From assembly GCF_010667575.1 (NCBI RefSeq), contig NZ_JAABNT010000005.1, positions 1 to 64,000 of the forward strand: a stretch of DNA of 64,000 nt. The letters are read 5' to 3'. Positions 8,050 to 17,977 of this stretch are shown here, piece by piece; the first letter of the stretch is position 1; every line of letters starts with the position of its first letter. Below the pieces are notes generated by a model. That model was not told the DNA's origin and ran no database searches. It was given only the letters and a program-made list of their open reading frames with translations. Both the position numbers and the translations under genes were made by a program. The stretch is from Sulfitobacter sediminilitoris (GTDB lineage Bacteria > Pseudomonadota > Alphaproteobacteria > Rhodobacterales > Rhodobacteraceae).

Positions 8050-8823
8050 TCACAGATGGGCGCGCGGACGGCGCGAGAATGTCAGATCCCGCAGGACCAC
8101 CTGGTTCATCTGAGGCCCTTCGAAAATCAGGTCTATCCATGCCCGTTCCACCCGCTTTTCATTCAGGTTGGAATAGGCCAGATCAAACTCCACCCGGTGG
8201 TTTTCCTCATGATGTGGCAGTTCGCGGACAAGCTGTTCGGTGTTGGGGCCGTGTTTGATGTTGAGCCGTGCAAATATTTCCAGCGGTTTTTCCAGCTCAA
8301 CAATCGCGTCCATGCGCAGCAGATGCGTCCGCTTGAGACCCTCCACACCTTTGGCAGGCAGATCGATCACAAGCGACAGGAATGAACCATCGAACTTGAA
8401 AACATCGAGGCGCAGACCAAAAGGCGCCAGGTCTTCTTCTCTGAGATTGCGCAGCTGGCGCAGGGTCAGTTCAGAGAATTCGCAGTCGTGAAACAGGGTC
8501 ACCTCTTCGCCCAGCATGGACTTGGTCTGGACCGACGACAGGCCCGGCGTGGCGAGTGGCCCGCGCCATAGTCCAGGTCGCCAGGCCCAGTCCGCGTTGT
8601 GCGGCTTGGGAAAACTGGTCGAGCCGATCATCGGCAGAGCCAGCCGTTCGTCAGCGGTATGGATCAGCTTGTCCAGATGTGTCTTGAGGATACGCGCACG
8701 GCTGCGTTGCCGGCGCAGAAGGGCAAGGTCAGTTTCCTCTGCCTTGCGCGCCGCCTGCGCCCAGCGTCGGATATTGCGCGAGAACACCTTTCCTTCCAGA
8801 AAGTTGAGAGAGATTTTGGACAT
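8050..8823 (-). CDS. DUF6478-like conserved hypothetical protein
   Basis: A 257-residue soluble protein with the look of a family restricted to Rhodobacterales (DUF6478): an Arg/Lys-rich N-terminal helix (residues about 15-50), then GSTSFPKPHNADWAWRPGLW and CEFSELTLRQLRNL. I used the ATG at 8821-8823. Upstream in-frame TTG and GTG starts (up to 8895) would add up to 24 residues that look unstructured, and none of the starts has a strong ribosome-binding site. The function is unknown. It is followed closely by the 123-residue coiled-coil protein. Confidence 0.7.
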   Translation of the reverse strand: MSKISLNFLEGKVFSRNIRRWAQAARKAEETDLALLRRQRSRARILKTHLDKLIHTADERLALPMIGSTSFPKPHNADWAWRPGLWRGPLATPGLSSVQTKSMLGEEVTLFHDCEFSELTLRQLRNLREEDLAPFGLRLDVFKFDGSFLSLVIDLPAKGVEGLKRTHLLRMDAIVELEKPLEIFARLNIKHGPNTEQLVRELPHHEENHRVEFDLAYSNLNEKRVERAWIDLIFEGPQMNQVVLRDLTFSRRPRAHL

Positions 8824-8956
8824 GACCGCAGGTGCCTGTTGGTTTTCCGACACTCTATCCACGCGAAACGTTTCGTTCAAATAAATTGGCAACAATCACT
8901 GCCGGAAATTAATTTGTGTTACCGAATTGGAAACAATGCGCCGCAACCGGTCACCA

Positions 8957-9535
8957 TCAGGAAGCTGGTTCTGAACCAGCAATCAATTTTAAAAGGATGT
9001 CGCGCCCCTCATGGCTGACGGCGCGACCATCTTCGGGGCCGTACAAGGCCAAACCCATCAGTTGATCGCCCACGCGTGTGTTGGCGCGCCAGTGTTGGGA
9101 TGCCATCCCCTCAATTGGGGATGGGCCGTTTGCACGAAAAACGACGCTGTTTTCTGTTTCCTGAAGGGACGACACATCCTGAAGGCTGAGCGCCTGTGCC
9201 GTATGCGCCGGAGTTGGCAACTCAGCCCCATCGGCTATGGCTGAAAAGCTGACGGTGATGATCCCCAGTGGCGCATCAGCAGCAGCTGACGGCGCGCCAA
9301 GCTTGTCACATCGGGCCATCAGGGCAAAGCGCTGTTTCAGGCTGCGGCGGTCGATGCAAAAGCCACTCGGCGGCACCAGCGTCACTGCGCCAAAAGCCAT
9401 GGTCGCCTGCGAGAGAGCAACATTCGGTCCGCTGCCCAAGCCACCCAGAAATGCACCGCCCTGACCGTCGTCGCAGGCGGTCAGGGCGGTCAGGGCCAGT
9501 GCTGTGACAGTGGCCCTAAAGCTCCATGTAGTCAT
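8957..9535 (-). CDS. putative lipoprotein
   Basis: A 192-residue exported lipoprotein. The N-terminal signal ends in a lipobox LTAC at residues 17-20, followed by DD, which disfavours nothing in alphaproteobacteria but would suggest inner-membrane retention under the enterobacterial +2 rule. The rest is a single domain with two cysteines (FCIDRRS, ARCDKLG) that could form a disulfide. The start ATG at 9533-9535 lies inside the end of ilvD (20-base overlap) with AAGG upstream, so translation is probably coupled to ilvD. I do not recognise the family. Confidence 0.75.
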   Translation of the reverse strand: MTTWSFRATVTALALTALTACDDGQGGAFLGGLGSGPNVALSQATMAFGAVTLVPPSGFCIDRRSLKQRFALMARCDKLGAPSAAADAPLGIITVSFSAIADGAELPTPAHTAQALSLQDVSSLQETENSVVFRANGPSPIEGMASQHWRANTRVGDQLMGLALYGPEDGRAVSHEGRDILLKLIAGSEPAS

Positions 9536-11282
9536 GCGTTTCTGCCTTGGCACCCGGATGCGTCACGGCACCAAGGTAGGTCGGGCCAACCAGCTGGGCG
9601 TATTTCCACAATGCGCCGGAGGCATAGTTGGTTGGGCGTGGACCCTTCCACTCTGTTTTGCGCTTGGTCAGCTCTTCTTCTGACAAGTCGACGTCAATGG
9701 ACCCGGTGATCGCGTTGATGGTGATCATGTCGCCGTTTTGCAGCAGACCGATGGGTCCGCCCATCGCGGCCTCTGGCCCCACATGCCCAACACAGAACCC
9801 GCGCGTCGCACCGGAGAAGCGCCCGTCAGTGATCAGCGCAACTTTCTTGCCCATGCCCTGACCGGAAAGTGCTGCCGTGGTCGCCAGCATCTCGCGCATG
9901 CCGGGGCCGCCACGCGGCCCTTCGTTGCGAATGACAAAGACATCGCCTTCGGAATAGGTACGGTTCTGGACCGCCTCAAAGGCGTCCTGCTCGCATTCGA
10001 ATACCAGTGCGGGACCGGTGAAGACGATGCTGTCCTCGTCCATGCCCGCGATCTTCACGATGGCACCTTCAGGCGCAATGTTGCCTTTCAGGCCAACAAC
10101 GCCGCCGGTTTTGGAAATAGGTGTCGCGACGGAGTGAATGACCTTGCCATCCGCCTCACGCTCAACCTGATCCAGTACTTCACCCATGGAATATCCGGTG
10201 GCGGTGATACAATCCGTGTGGATCAGCCCCGCCTTGCGCAGTTCTTTCATCACGACAGGCACGCCGCCGGCCTCGTAAAGGTCCTTGGCCACATACGCGC
10301 CACCGGGCTTCATATCGACGAAATAGGGTGTATCGCGGAAAATCTCGCAAACATCTTCAAGGAAGAAGTCGATGCCACACTCATGCGCCATGGCAGGCAG
10401 GTGCAGGCCCGCGTTGGTTGAGCCGCCGGTGCAGGCCACGATGCGGGCTGCGTTTTCAAACGCCTCACGGGTACAGATGTCGCGGGCGCGGATGTTCTTT
10501 TCGATAAGGTTCATCACCCCAGCACCGGACGCGCGACCGTATTCGTCACGGTCCTTGTAGGGCGCTGGCATCCCGGAAGAGTTTGGCAGCGCCAGACCGA
10601 TGGCCTCGGACACGCAGGCCATGGTGTTGGCGGTGAACTGGCCGCCGCAGGCCCCGGCAGAGGGGCAGGCGACGCGTTCGAGGATCTCAAGCTCGGCCTC
10701 GGTCATGGTGCCGTTCTGATAATTGCCCACAGCCTCGAACATGTCCTGAACGGTCAGGTCACGCTCGGCAAAGCTTTGGGGTATATCGGCCCCTTTGGGC
10801 GCGCGGCCCGGCAGGATCGATCCACCATAAAGAAACACGGACGGCACATTCAGACGCAGCATCGCCATCATCATGCCCGGCAGGGATTTGTCACATCCCG
10901 CCAGACCGACCAGTGCGTCATAGCAATGTCCGCGCATGGTCAGCTCAACCGTATCCGCAATCGCCTCGCGCGAGGCCAGAGAGGACCGCATGCCCTCATG
11001 ACCCATGGCGATACCATCGGTCACGGTGATGGTGGTGAACTCGCGCGGTGTACCTTGCTCGGACTTCACGCCCTCTTTAACCGCTTGCGCCTGACGGCTC
11101 AGCGCGATGTTACAGGGCGCGGCTTCGTTCCAGCAGGTGGCGACGCCGACCAGCGGCTGGTGGATTTCCTCATCCGTCATCCCCATGGCATAATAATAGG
11201 ACCGGTGCGGCGCCCGCGCGGGCCCTTCGGTGACATGACGGCTGGGCAGTTTAGATTTGTCAAAGCGTTGGTTGGTGGACAT
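9516..11282 (-). CDS. ilvD: dihydroxy-acid dehydratase
   Basis: This enzyme dehydrates 2,3-dihydroxy acids to 2-oxo acids in isoleucine and valine synthesis, using an iron-sulfur cluster. The 588-residue length fits the IlvD/Edd family. Candidate cluster cysteines are in [22 protein letters not shown] and [13 protein letters not shown]. The start [20 protein letters not shown] was chosen because GGGAG lies 8 bases before it. The open frame extends 15 codons further without matching the family. Its 3' end overlaps the lipoprotein gene. Confidence 0.96.
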   Translation of the reverse strand: MSTNQRFDKSKLPSRHVTEGPARAPHRSYYYAMGMTDEEIHQPLVGVATCWNEAAPCNIALSRQAQAVKEGVKSEQGTPREFTTITVTDGIAMGHEGMRSSLASREAIADTVELTMRGHCYDALVGLAGCDKSLPGMMMAMLRLNVPSVFLYGGSILPGRAPKGADIPQSFAERDLTVQDMFEAVGNYQNGTMTEAELEILERVACPSAGACGGQFTANTMACVSEAIGLALPNSSGMPAPYKDRDEYGRASGAGVMNLIEKNIRARDICTREAFENAARIVACTGGSTNAGLHLPAMAHECGIDFFLEDVCEIFRDTPYFVDMKPGGAYVAKDLYEAGGVPVVMKELRKAGLIHTDCITATGYSMGEVLDQVEREADGKVIHSVATPISKTGGVVGLKGNIAPEGAIVKIAGMDEDSIVFTGPALVFECEQDAFEAVQNRTYSEGDVFVIRNEGPRGGPGMREMLATTAALSGQGMGKKVALITDGRFSGATRGFCVGHVGPEAAMGGPIGLLQNGDMITINAITGSIDVDLSEEELTKRKTEWKGPRPTNYASGALWKYAQLVGPTYLGAVTHPGAKAETHDYMEL

Positions 11283-11442
11283 CGGCCGGGCTCCCTGAAA
11301 GTCGTTTGCACCGGAATAGTCGGGCACGGCGGGTGCTGCAAGACAAAGCGGCGATGTTGTAATGCGCCAAATAGGGCCCTACCTTGTGTAAAATGACGTT
11401 CAGGGACTGACACGGCCCCTAGCACCCAGCGAAGGTCCCCGC

Positions 11443-14400
11443 ATGGAACGCAGCCTTTTTTCATTTATCTGGAAGTATTCCCGGCGCGATCAGCTGTTTC
11501 TGCTGGCGTTCACGCTGTTCACCTTCCCGTTCCTATACGCAACGCTGGAACTGCCCAAGCGGATCATCAACGACGCGATCGGTGCCGACAGTAATGTGAT
11601 TGACGTCTTTGGTGTTCAGCTTTCTCAGGTGCAGTTCCTGATGACGCTGTGTTTTGGCTATCTCGCGGCGGTTTTGGTCCATGGCTTGCTGAAAATGCGG
11701 CTGAACACGATGAAAGGTGTTTTGTCCGAAAGACTGCTGCGCCGGTTCCGCTACCAGCTTGTCAGTCGTATGATGCGCTTTCCACGCAGCTACTATCAAA
11801 ACACCAGCCAGGGTGAACTGGTCAGCATGGTGACGTCCGAGGCCGAGCCAATGGGCGGGCTGATGGGCGATGCGGTGGCACAACCGGTGTTTCAGGCAGG
11901 TCAGATGCTGATCATCCTGATCTTCCTGTTTCTTCAATCTCTTTGGTTCGGTCTGGCCGGGGTCGCGCTGATTCCCCTTCAGGCCTGGCTGATCCCGCTG
12001 CTGCAACGCCAGATCAACTTGCTGAACAAGGAGCGCATCAAAGAGGTGCGCCATTTCGCGGCAGAGATCGGTGAGACAGCAGCAGGGATCACCGATCTGC
12101 GCACCAATGGCGGCTGGCGCTACCGGTTGGCGGGCTTTACCGACCGCCTCGGTCGGCTGTTCGAGGTGCGTTTCCGCATCTACCAGAAAAAATTCTTCAT
12201 GAAGTTTCTCAACAACTTCATCACGCAGCTTACCCCATTCTTTTTCTATGCCGTGGGCGGCTATCTGGCGATCAAGGGTCAGATCACAGTCGGTGCCCTG
12301 GTCGCGGCGCTTGCCGCATACAAGGACCTTTCCAGCCCGTGGAAAGAACTTCTGGCTTATTACAACCAGACACAGGACATGTCCCTGCGCTGGGATATCG
12401 TGGTTGAACGTTTTGCGCCTGACAACATGATTGCAGAGGAATTGTTCGAAGGCACACCCGATGAAATACCGCATTTGAAAGGGGATATTGAACTTAACGG
12501 TGTGTCGGTCAGGAGCGGTAGCGGCGATCTGATCCTTGACGATATCACGCTCAATATTCCTGCTGGCAGCCAAGTGGCCCTGCATGTTCAGACCCAATCA
12601 GAGCGGACAGCCCTTGCCGATCTGCTGACCCGCGAGATTACCCCGACACGTGGCAAGATTACGATTGCGGGCCATGACATGTCGGAGCTTCATCAGGCAG
12701 TTGTCGCCGCGCGTATCGGATATGCGACGGCCCAGCCGTACCTGTTTCAGGGCAACGTGGGCGACAACCTGCTGATGCCCCTCAAGACCAGCCCCAAAAC
12801 CGTGCTGTGGGATCCCAAGAAGATCGACCGCGCCACCATCGAGGCACAACGGTCCGGCAACAGCCCCGACAGCACCCGTGCAGACTGGCTGGACCCGGAA
12901 CTTGCCGGTCTGACAACAACCGAAGACGTGGGCAAGTTCTGGTATGAGATCACCACCGCACTTGGGACGGCCAACATCATCTTTGAACGGATGCTGAATT
13001 CGCGGATGGACCCTGAAAGGCACCCTGAACTGGCCCGGCGTATCGTTGGGCTGCGTGACAAGGTCCACGAACGCCTGAAGGCTGAAGGACTGGACAGGGT
13101 CGTCTACCGGTTTGATCCTGACACGTTCAATCCGGCAGTGCCTTTGGGCGGCAACCTGATGTTCGCGGCCCCGACCCGTGATATCAGCCAACAGGGGCTG
13201 GTTGCCGAACGGGCGTTTCTGGCCATGGTGATGGATCAGGGACTGGCCGCACAGGGTATCGCAATTTCACAAACCTTGGTTGAGACGCTGCACGAGACCT
13301 TTGGTATGGACGGCACGGAGCACCCTCTTTTTACCGCACTTGGCATTGATGAATCTCTGTATGAGAGGTTGGTGGACATTGCGGCACGGCGACGCGAGCA
13401 GGGGGATGAGGCGCTTTCAGAAGAAGAGTTTGCTTTGCTGTTGACGGTTCCGTTTGCGTTTACGGCAGAACAGATCGGCCCGTCTTTCCCCGAGACCTTC
13501 AAGCAGGAAATCATGCGCATCCGCAAAACCAAGGGCGCCCAGTTGCGCGACCAGGTGCGCGATCTGTTCATTCCGATTGAGCCTGAAAATTACCTGCCTC
13601 GTCTCACGATCCTTGAAAACCTGCTTTATGGGCGGATTTCCTCGATGGCCGGTCTGCAAGCAGATCTGGTGCGGGATGTTGTGGCCCAGGTGCTTGAGGA
13701 AAATGACCTCAGGCAGATGATCTCGATCAACCTTTTTGATGAAGAGACCGCAATCGGCGGTGCAAACCTGCCAGCAGCTTTCCAGCAACGCGCCGCCTTT
13801 GGCCGGGCCGCGATCAAAAGGCCAGATGTGCTTGTCCTCAATCAGGCGCTCGCGGGCCAGGATGCCGAAACAGAGGCGCAGGTTCGTAAAAGGCTCAGCG
13901 CCTTGCTGCCTGAAACCACCCAGATCTACATCAACGACAGTTTTGCCAATGGGCAGGACTTTGATTTGCATGTTGAAATCAAGAATGGCCGCATTGACGG
14001 GGTCGCAAGGATAGAGGCCGCCGAGGAGGCTGACAGCGCCTCAGATGATTTGCGTCGCAAGCTGCGCATTATCAGCCAGAACGAACTTTTCGCCACGCTC
14101 GACCCGCGCAGCAGGCGGCTCTTGGCATTTTCAGCGCAGTGGTACAGCGCCGAAAAAGGCCAACGTGTTTTCTCTGTGGGTGAACGTGCTGACGCCGCGT
14201 ACCTGTGCCTGTCCGGAAGGGCAGAATTGGGCGTCATCGACAATCATGGCATCATGCGCCATGTCTCGGATGTTTATCCGGGCCGGTTGATCGGCGATCT
14301 GGCAATCCTGATCAACGAACCCCGGCAGTTGGACCTGCTGACCACCGAAGACGCGCAATTCCTGCGGATCGGGGCCGAGCAGTACCGCGCCGTTGTCGAA

Positions 14401-14550
14401 AGCGACAAGACAGTAGTGCTGAGCCTGCTGCGCAAGGTAGCGGGGTACCTGACGGGCGCTGCCGATGTGATGATCGCAGCCGGGCTTGAGGTCCCGCGCG
14501 AGATAGGACCACCCCGACCGACCAAAGAAACCGAAGAGGCCGAGGAGTGA
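11443..14550 (+). CDS. ABC transporter-like protein, degenerate NBD, fused cNMP-binding domain
   Basis: A 1035-residue protein. Residues 1-320 are an exporter-type six-helix membrane domain. An ABC nucleotide-binding domain starts near 345 but is degenerate. Where a Walker A P-loop should be (about 377-390) the sequence is VALHVQTQSERTA. The signature region reads IGGANLPAAFQQRAAFGRA (about 770), and the Walker B region DVLVLNQALAG (about 794) has Asn-Gln in place of Asp-Glu. About 300 residues of unknown helical sequence are inserted between the Q-loop region and the signature. Residues about 880-1000 form a cyclic-nucleotide-binding domain (GERADAAYLCLSGRAELGV, PGRLIGDLAILINEPR). AAGG precedes the ATG by 7 bases. 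It probably does not hydrolyse ATP by itself. The CPBP protease gene overlaps its stop. Confidence 0.85.
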   Translation: MERSLFSFIWKYSRRDQLFLLAFTLFTFPFLYATLELPKRIINDAIGADSNVIDVFGVQLSQVQFLMTLCFGYLAAVLVHGLLKMRLNTMKGVLSERLLRRFRYQLVSRMMRFPRSYYQNTSQGELVSMVTSEAEPMGGLMGDAVAQPVFQAGQMLIILIFLFLQSLWFGLAGVALIPLQAWLIPLLQRQINLLNKERIKEVRHFAAEIGETAAGITDLRTNGGWRYRLAGFTDRLGRLFEVRFRIYQKKFFMKFLNNFITQLTPFFFYAVGGYLAIKGQITVGALVAALAAYKDLSSPWKELLAYYNQTQDMSLRWDIVVERFAPDNMIAEELFEGTPDEIPHLKGDIELNGVSVRSGSGDLILDDITLNIPAGSQVALHVQTQSERTALADLLTREITPTRGKITIAGHDMSELHQAVVAARIGYATAQPYLFQGNVGDNLLMPLKTSPKTVLWDPKKIDRATIEAQRSGNSPDSTRADWLDPELAGLTTTEDVGKFWYEITTALGTANIIFERMLNSRMDPERHPELARRIVGLRDKVHERLKAEGLDRVVYRFDPDTFNPAVPLGGNLMFAAPTRDISQQGLVAERAFLAMVMDQGLAAQGIAISQTLVETLHETFGMDGTEHPLFTALGIDESLYERLVDIAARRREQGDEALSEEEFALLLTVPFAFTAEQIGPSFPETFKQEIMRIRKTKGAQLRDQVRDLFIPIEPENYLPRLTILENLLYGRISSMAGLQADLVRDVVAQVLEENDLRQMISINLFDEETAIGGANLPAAFQQRAAFGRAAIKRPDVLVLNQALAGQDAETEAQVRKRLSALLPETTQIYINDSFANGQDFDLHVEIKNGRIDGVARIEAAEEADSASDDLRRKLRIISQNELFATLDPRSRRLLAFSAQWYSAEKGQRVFSVGERADAAYLCLSGRAELGVIDNHGIMRHVSDVYPGRLIGDLAILINEPRQLDLLTTEDAQFLRIGAEQYRAVVESDKTVVLSLLRKVAGYLTGAADVMIAAGLEVPREIGPPRPTKETEEAEE

Positions 14551-15446
14551 GCCATTCACAAGCCTATGCGCTGCACGAGGGCTTTATCGCGTCAGCGCGC
14601 GCCAGCTCAGAACTTTGGCGTTTCGCGGTCGGCATGGTGCTGGCCGTTCTCGCCTATTTCCTGCTGAACCAGATTTTCTTTCAGATCGTTTACGGGGTGA
14701 CAGCCGTGAACAACCAGACCTTGTTGGAAGAACTGCGCACCGGGTCCAGCCCTACGGCGATGTATCTGCTGCTGTTCAGCTTCGTGTTCATGAGCGCCGG
14801 TGTCGGACTAAGCGCGCGAATCCTACATCATCGCGGTTTTTTGAGTCTTTTGGGCCCGGTCAGACTGCTGTGGCGCGACTTCCGTTCTGTTTCGATTGCC
14901 CTGCTGGCGGTTATGGCGGTGGTGTTTGTCTTGCCACCTTGGGACATGGGCGGGGAGTACGTCCCGAACATGCCGTTGAGCACATGGCTCATGCTGCTTG
15001 TCCCGTCACTTTTTTTCGTTTTGGTGCAGGTCAGCGCCGAAGAAATTGTTTTCCGTGGATACGTTCAGCAACAGCTTGCCGCGCGATTCAAATCACCAAT
15101 GATCTGGATGGTTCTGCCATCGGTCCTGTTTGCCTTGGGGCATTATTTACCTGACACCGCAGGTGAGAACGCGCTGATCATCGCGATCTGGGCGGGTGTT
15201 TTTGGCATCCTGATGGCCGACCTGACCGCGCGGTCAGGCTCCCTTGGCCCGGCGATTGCCGTACATTTCTGGAACAACGTCTCTGCCATGCTGATCGTGT
15301 CCCTGCCAGATGAGCTGTCTGGGCTGGCGCTTTACCTCAGCCCCTTCTCGATGGAAGATACAGAGGCCTTGCAAGCTTGGCTTCCGGTTGATTTCGCGAT
15401 GATGTTCGTTCTGTGGCTGGCCGCACGGGTCGCCATCAGGCGCTGA
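14547..15446 (+). CDS. CPBP family intramembrane glutamic endopeptidase
   Basis: A 299-residue membrane protein with about eight helices. It carries the three motifs of the CPBP (Abi, CAAX-like) protease family: EEIVFRGYVQ, FALGH and HFWNN. These residues form the glutamate/histidine active site inside the membrane. The start is a GTG that overlaps the stop of the large ABC-like gene by 4 bases, so the two proteins are translated together and may act on the same process. The substrate is unknown. Confidence 0.9.
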   Translation: MSHSQAYALHEGFIASARASSELWRFAVGMVLAVLAYFLLNQIFFQIVYGVTAVNNQTLLEELRTGSSPTAMYLLLFSFVFMSAGVGLSARILHHRGFLSLLGPVRLLWRDFRSVSIALLAVMAVVFVLPPWDMGGEYVPNMPLSTWLMLLVPSLFFVLVQVSAEEIVFRGYVQQQLAARFKSPMIWMVLPSVLFALGHYLPDTAGENALIIAIWAGVFGILMADLTARSGSLGPAIAVHFWNNVSAMLIVSLPDELSGLALYLSPFSMEDTEALQAWLPVDFAMMFVLWLAARVAIRR

Positions 15447-15503
15447 TTGCAATTTCCGCAAGCGAGGCTTATCTGAAGTCAACCGCAAGCCCAGAGGCCC
15501 TGA

Positions 15504-16454
15504 ATGAACTGGATCACGAACTACGTCCGCCCCCGGATCAATTCGATCTTTTCGCGCCGCGAGACGCCGGACAACCTGTGGACCAAGTGCGACGACTGCG
15601 GCACCATGCTGTTTCACCGCGAAGTGTCGGAAAACCTCAATGTCTGCACAAACTGCGGCCATCACATGCCGATTACCCCGCGCGAGCGGTTTACGGCCCT
15701 GTTCGACGGTGGAATTTTTACCGAGGTCAAGGTGCCCAAGCCCCCGGCGGACCCGCTGCATTTCCGTGATCAAAAGAAATACCCCGACCGTCTGAAGGCC
15801 GCGCAAAAGCAAACTGGCGAAGCGGAGGCAATGCTGGTCGCAACCGGTGAGATGGGCCGCACGCCGATTGTCGCCGCCTGCCAGGACTTTTCGTTCATGG
15901 CCGGTTCCATGGGCATGTATGTCGGCAACGCGATCATCGCCGCCGCCGAAGAGGCGATCAAGCTCAAGCGGCCGCTGATCCTGTTCTCTGCTGCTGGCGG
16001 TGCCCGCATGCAGGAAGGTATCCTGAGCTTGATGCAGATGCCGCGCACGACCGTTGCCGTGCAGATGCTGAAAGAAGCCGGACTGCCGTACATCGTCGTT
16101 TTGACCCACCCCACCACCGGGGGCGTTACTGCCAGCTACGCGATGCTGGGGGATGTTCATATCGCTGAACCCAACGCGCTGATCTGCTTTGCCGGTCCAC
16201 GGGTGATCGAACAGACGATCCGCGAAAAGCTGCCCGATGGTTTCCAGCGCGCCGAATACCTGCTGGACCATGGTATGCTGGACCGCGTCACACCCCGCAC
16301 CGAGTTACGCGATGAGCTGATCAACATCACGCGCATGTTGCTGGGCCTGCCTCCTGCGGTGCGTGGCGATCTGCCGCCGCCAGAAGAAGGCGGCGAACTG
16401 GATCATGCGCTGACCGAAGCCGAAGAGGCCGCTGTGGATAATCCCGAGAAATGA
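15504..16454 (+). CDS. accD: acetyl-CoA carboxylase carboxyltransferase subunit beta
   Basis: The beta subunit of the carboxyltransferase that moves CO2 from biotin to acetyl-CoA, giving malonyl-CoA for fatty acid synthesis. The N-terminal zinc ribbon is visible as CDDCG and CTNCG (residues about 28-50). The crotonase-like core contains [11 protein letters not shown] and [13 protein letters not shown]. The 316-residue length is typical. AGAGG precedes the ATG by 6 bases. It overlaps folC by 4 bases, the standard accD-folC pair of alphaproteobacteria. Confidence 0.97.
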   Translation: MNWITNYVRPRINSIFSRRETPDNLWTKCDDCGTMLFHREVSENLNVCTNCGHHMPITPRERFTALFDGGIFTEVKVPKPPADPLHFRDQKKYPDRLKAAQKQTGEAEAMLVATGEMGRTPIVAACQDFSFMAGSMGMYVGNAIIAAAEEAIKLKRPLILFSAAGGARMQEGILSLMQMPRTTVAVQMLKEAGLPYIVVLTHPTTGGVTASYAMLGDVHIAEPNALICFAGPRVIEQTIREKLPDGFQRAEYLLDHGMLDRVTPRTELRDELINITRMLLGLPPAVRGDLPPPEEGGELDHALTEAEEAAVDNPEK

Positions 16455-17725
16455 AGGCGTCGACGTCTGACGTCATCCTTGAACGGATGATGGCGCTGCA
16501 CCCCAAGCTGATGGACCTGACTTTGGGCCGGATGTACCGGATTCTTGACGCGCTGGATAATCCACAAAACAAGCTGCCGCCCGTCATCCATATCGCCGGC
16601 ACCAACGGCAAGGGATCCACACAGGCGATGATCCGCGCCGGGCTGGAAGCGGCAGGCAAAAATGTCCACGCCTATACCTCGCCACATCTGGCACGGTTTC
16701 ACGAGCGTATTCGTCTGGCTGGAGAGTTGATCGACGAAGACGCGCTGACCGCAGTGCTGGATGAATGCTATGCCGCGAACGGCGGCGAACAGATCACCTA
16801 TTTCGAGATCACGACCGCTGCGGCACTTCTGGCTTTCTCGCGGGTGCCTGCGGATTACACGTTGCTGGAGGTGGGGCTTGGTGGACGGCTGGATGCCACA
16901 AACGTCTCTGACAAGACCGCGCTTTGCGTCATCACGCCTGTGTCCATCGACCACCAGCAGTTCCTCGGAGATACCTTGCCGGAGATCGCCGGGGAAAAGG
17001 CGGGGATCATCAAACGTGGTGTGACGTGTGTGGTCGGCCCGCAAGAAGACGCAGGGCTTGAGGTGATCGAACGTGTGGCGGCCAGGAACGGTGCGCCGCT
17101 TCTGGCGTATGGACAGCAGTGGCATGTCGCCCAAGAAGCCGGTCGGCTGGTCTATCAGGATGAAACCGGGTTGCTGGATTTGCCTCTACCCAATCTGCCG
17201 GGCGCGCATCAGGTGATGAACGCGGGTGCTGCATTGGCAGCTTTGCGTCATTTCGGCATGGACGAGGCCGCCTGTGAGGCGGCCGTCACGCAAGCCTATT
17301 GGCCCGCACGCATGCAACGCCTGCGTCATGGGCCGCTGATCGACGCTGCAGGCGAGGCCGAGCTTTGGCTGGATGGCGGTCACAACGCAGCGGCGGGCGT
17401 GGCATTGGCGGATGTGCTTGCACAAAGACCCGAAAGGCCCACCCATCTGATTTGCGGGATGCTGAATACCAAGGACGTGCGGGGCTACATGCGCCCCTTG
17501 GCTCCACATGTGAAATCTCTGCACGCAGTTTCCATTCCCGGAGAAAAAGCAACATTGTCCGCACATGAGACCGCCACGGCGGCACAGGCCGTTGGGATTG
17601 ACGCGGTGGAGGCCGAGAACGTTGCAGCAGCTCTAGACGATATCGTCGCCAAAGACCCCAGATCGCGGATTCTGATCTGTGGGTCACTCTACCTAGCTGG
17701 TGCAATTTTGCGCGAAAACGGATAA
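16451..17725 (+). CDS. folC: bifunctional folylpolyglutamate synthase/dihydrofolate synthase
   Basis: A Mur-ligase-family enzyme that adds glutamate to dihydropteroate and to folates. The P-loop is [11 protein letters not shown] near residue 50. The family motifs [13 protein letters not shown] and [12 protein letters not shown], the second ATP-site loop LGGRLDATN and the C-terminal DGGHNAAAG are all present. The 424-residue length is normal. Translation is coupled to accD through an ATGA overlap. A 99-base gap separates it from the small membrane protein downstream. Confidence 0.96.
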   Translation: MKASTSDVILERMMALHPKLMDLTLGRMYRILDALDNPQNKLPPVIHIAGTNGKGSTQAMIRAGLEAAGKNVHAYTSPHLARFHERIRLAGELIDEDALTAVLDECYAANGGEQITYFEITTAAALLAFSRVPADYTLLEVGLGGRLDATNVSDKTALCVITPVSIDHQQFLGDTLPEIAGEKAGIIKRGVTCVVGPQEDAGLEVIERVAARNGAPLLAYGQQWHVAQEAGRLVYQDETGLLDLPLPNLPGAHQVMNAGAALAALRHFGMDEAACEAAVTQAYWPARMQRLRHGPLIDAAGEAELWLDGGHNAAAGVALADVLAQRPERPTHLICGMLNTKDVRGYMRPLAPHVKSLHAVSIPGEKATLSAHETATAAQAVGIDAVEAENVAAALDDIVAKDPRSRILICGSLYLAGAILRENG

Positions 17726-17748
17726 TTTCGCCGCTCAGCCTGCATTTT

Positions 17749-17774
17749 TGAACAAATTTAATGTACTCTGTTCA
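17749..17774. promoter_or_regulatory. inverted repeat TGAACA-N14-TGTTCA
   Basis: Perfect 6-base arms at 17749-17754 and 17769-17774 in the folC to small-ORF gap, 50 bases upstream of the small gene's start codon. The surrounding bases are AT-rich, as expected for a promoter. It could be a regulator site, but arms this short can also arise by chance. Confidence 0.25.
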
Positions 17775-17824
17775 CAGTTCAGACGCGGCCAGACCGCAAA
17801 TAACTGAAGTCAACGGAGGTGAGC

Positions 17825-17977
17825 ATGTTGGATCAACGTGGAATTTCTCAGGCCGTCTTTGTCCTGATCGGAATGCTGATTATCGTAGCCGGTCTTTGGA
17901 CCCTCTACATGGGCGATGCGCCCTACCATCCTGAGGTGACCGGATCAGAGAGCGGAGATTCCCTGACCTCTGACTAA
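17825..17977 (+). CDS. 50-residue single-pass membrane microprotein
   Basis: A short gene with an almost ideal ribosome-binding site: GGAGGT ends 4 bases before the ATG. The protein has a polar N-terminus (MLDQRGISQ), one transmembrane helix at about residues 10-29 (AVFVLIGMLIIVAGLWTLYM) and an acidic, Ser/Thr/Asp-rich C-terminal tail. Its stop overlaps the end of zapE on the other strand by 4 bases. There is no recognised family. The strong translation signal and the clean helix are the reasons to call it real. Confidence 0.65.
   Translation: MLDQRGISQAVFVLIGMLIIVAGLWTLYMGDAPYHPEVTGSESGDSLTSD

Noticed and set aside
15234..16271. 345-codon minus-strand frame opposite accD
   Set aside because: Fully antisense to accD, which has clear catalytic and zinc motifs. 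Long antisense frames are common in GC-rich DNA.
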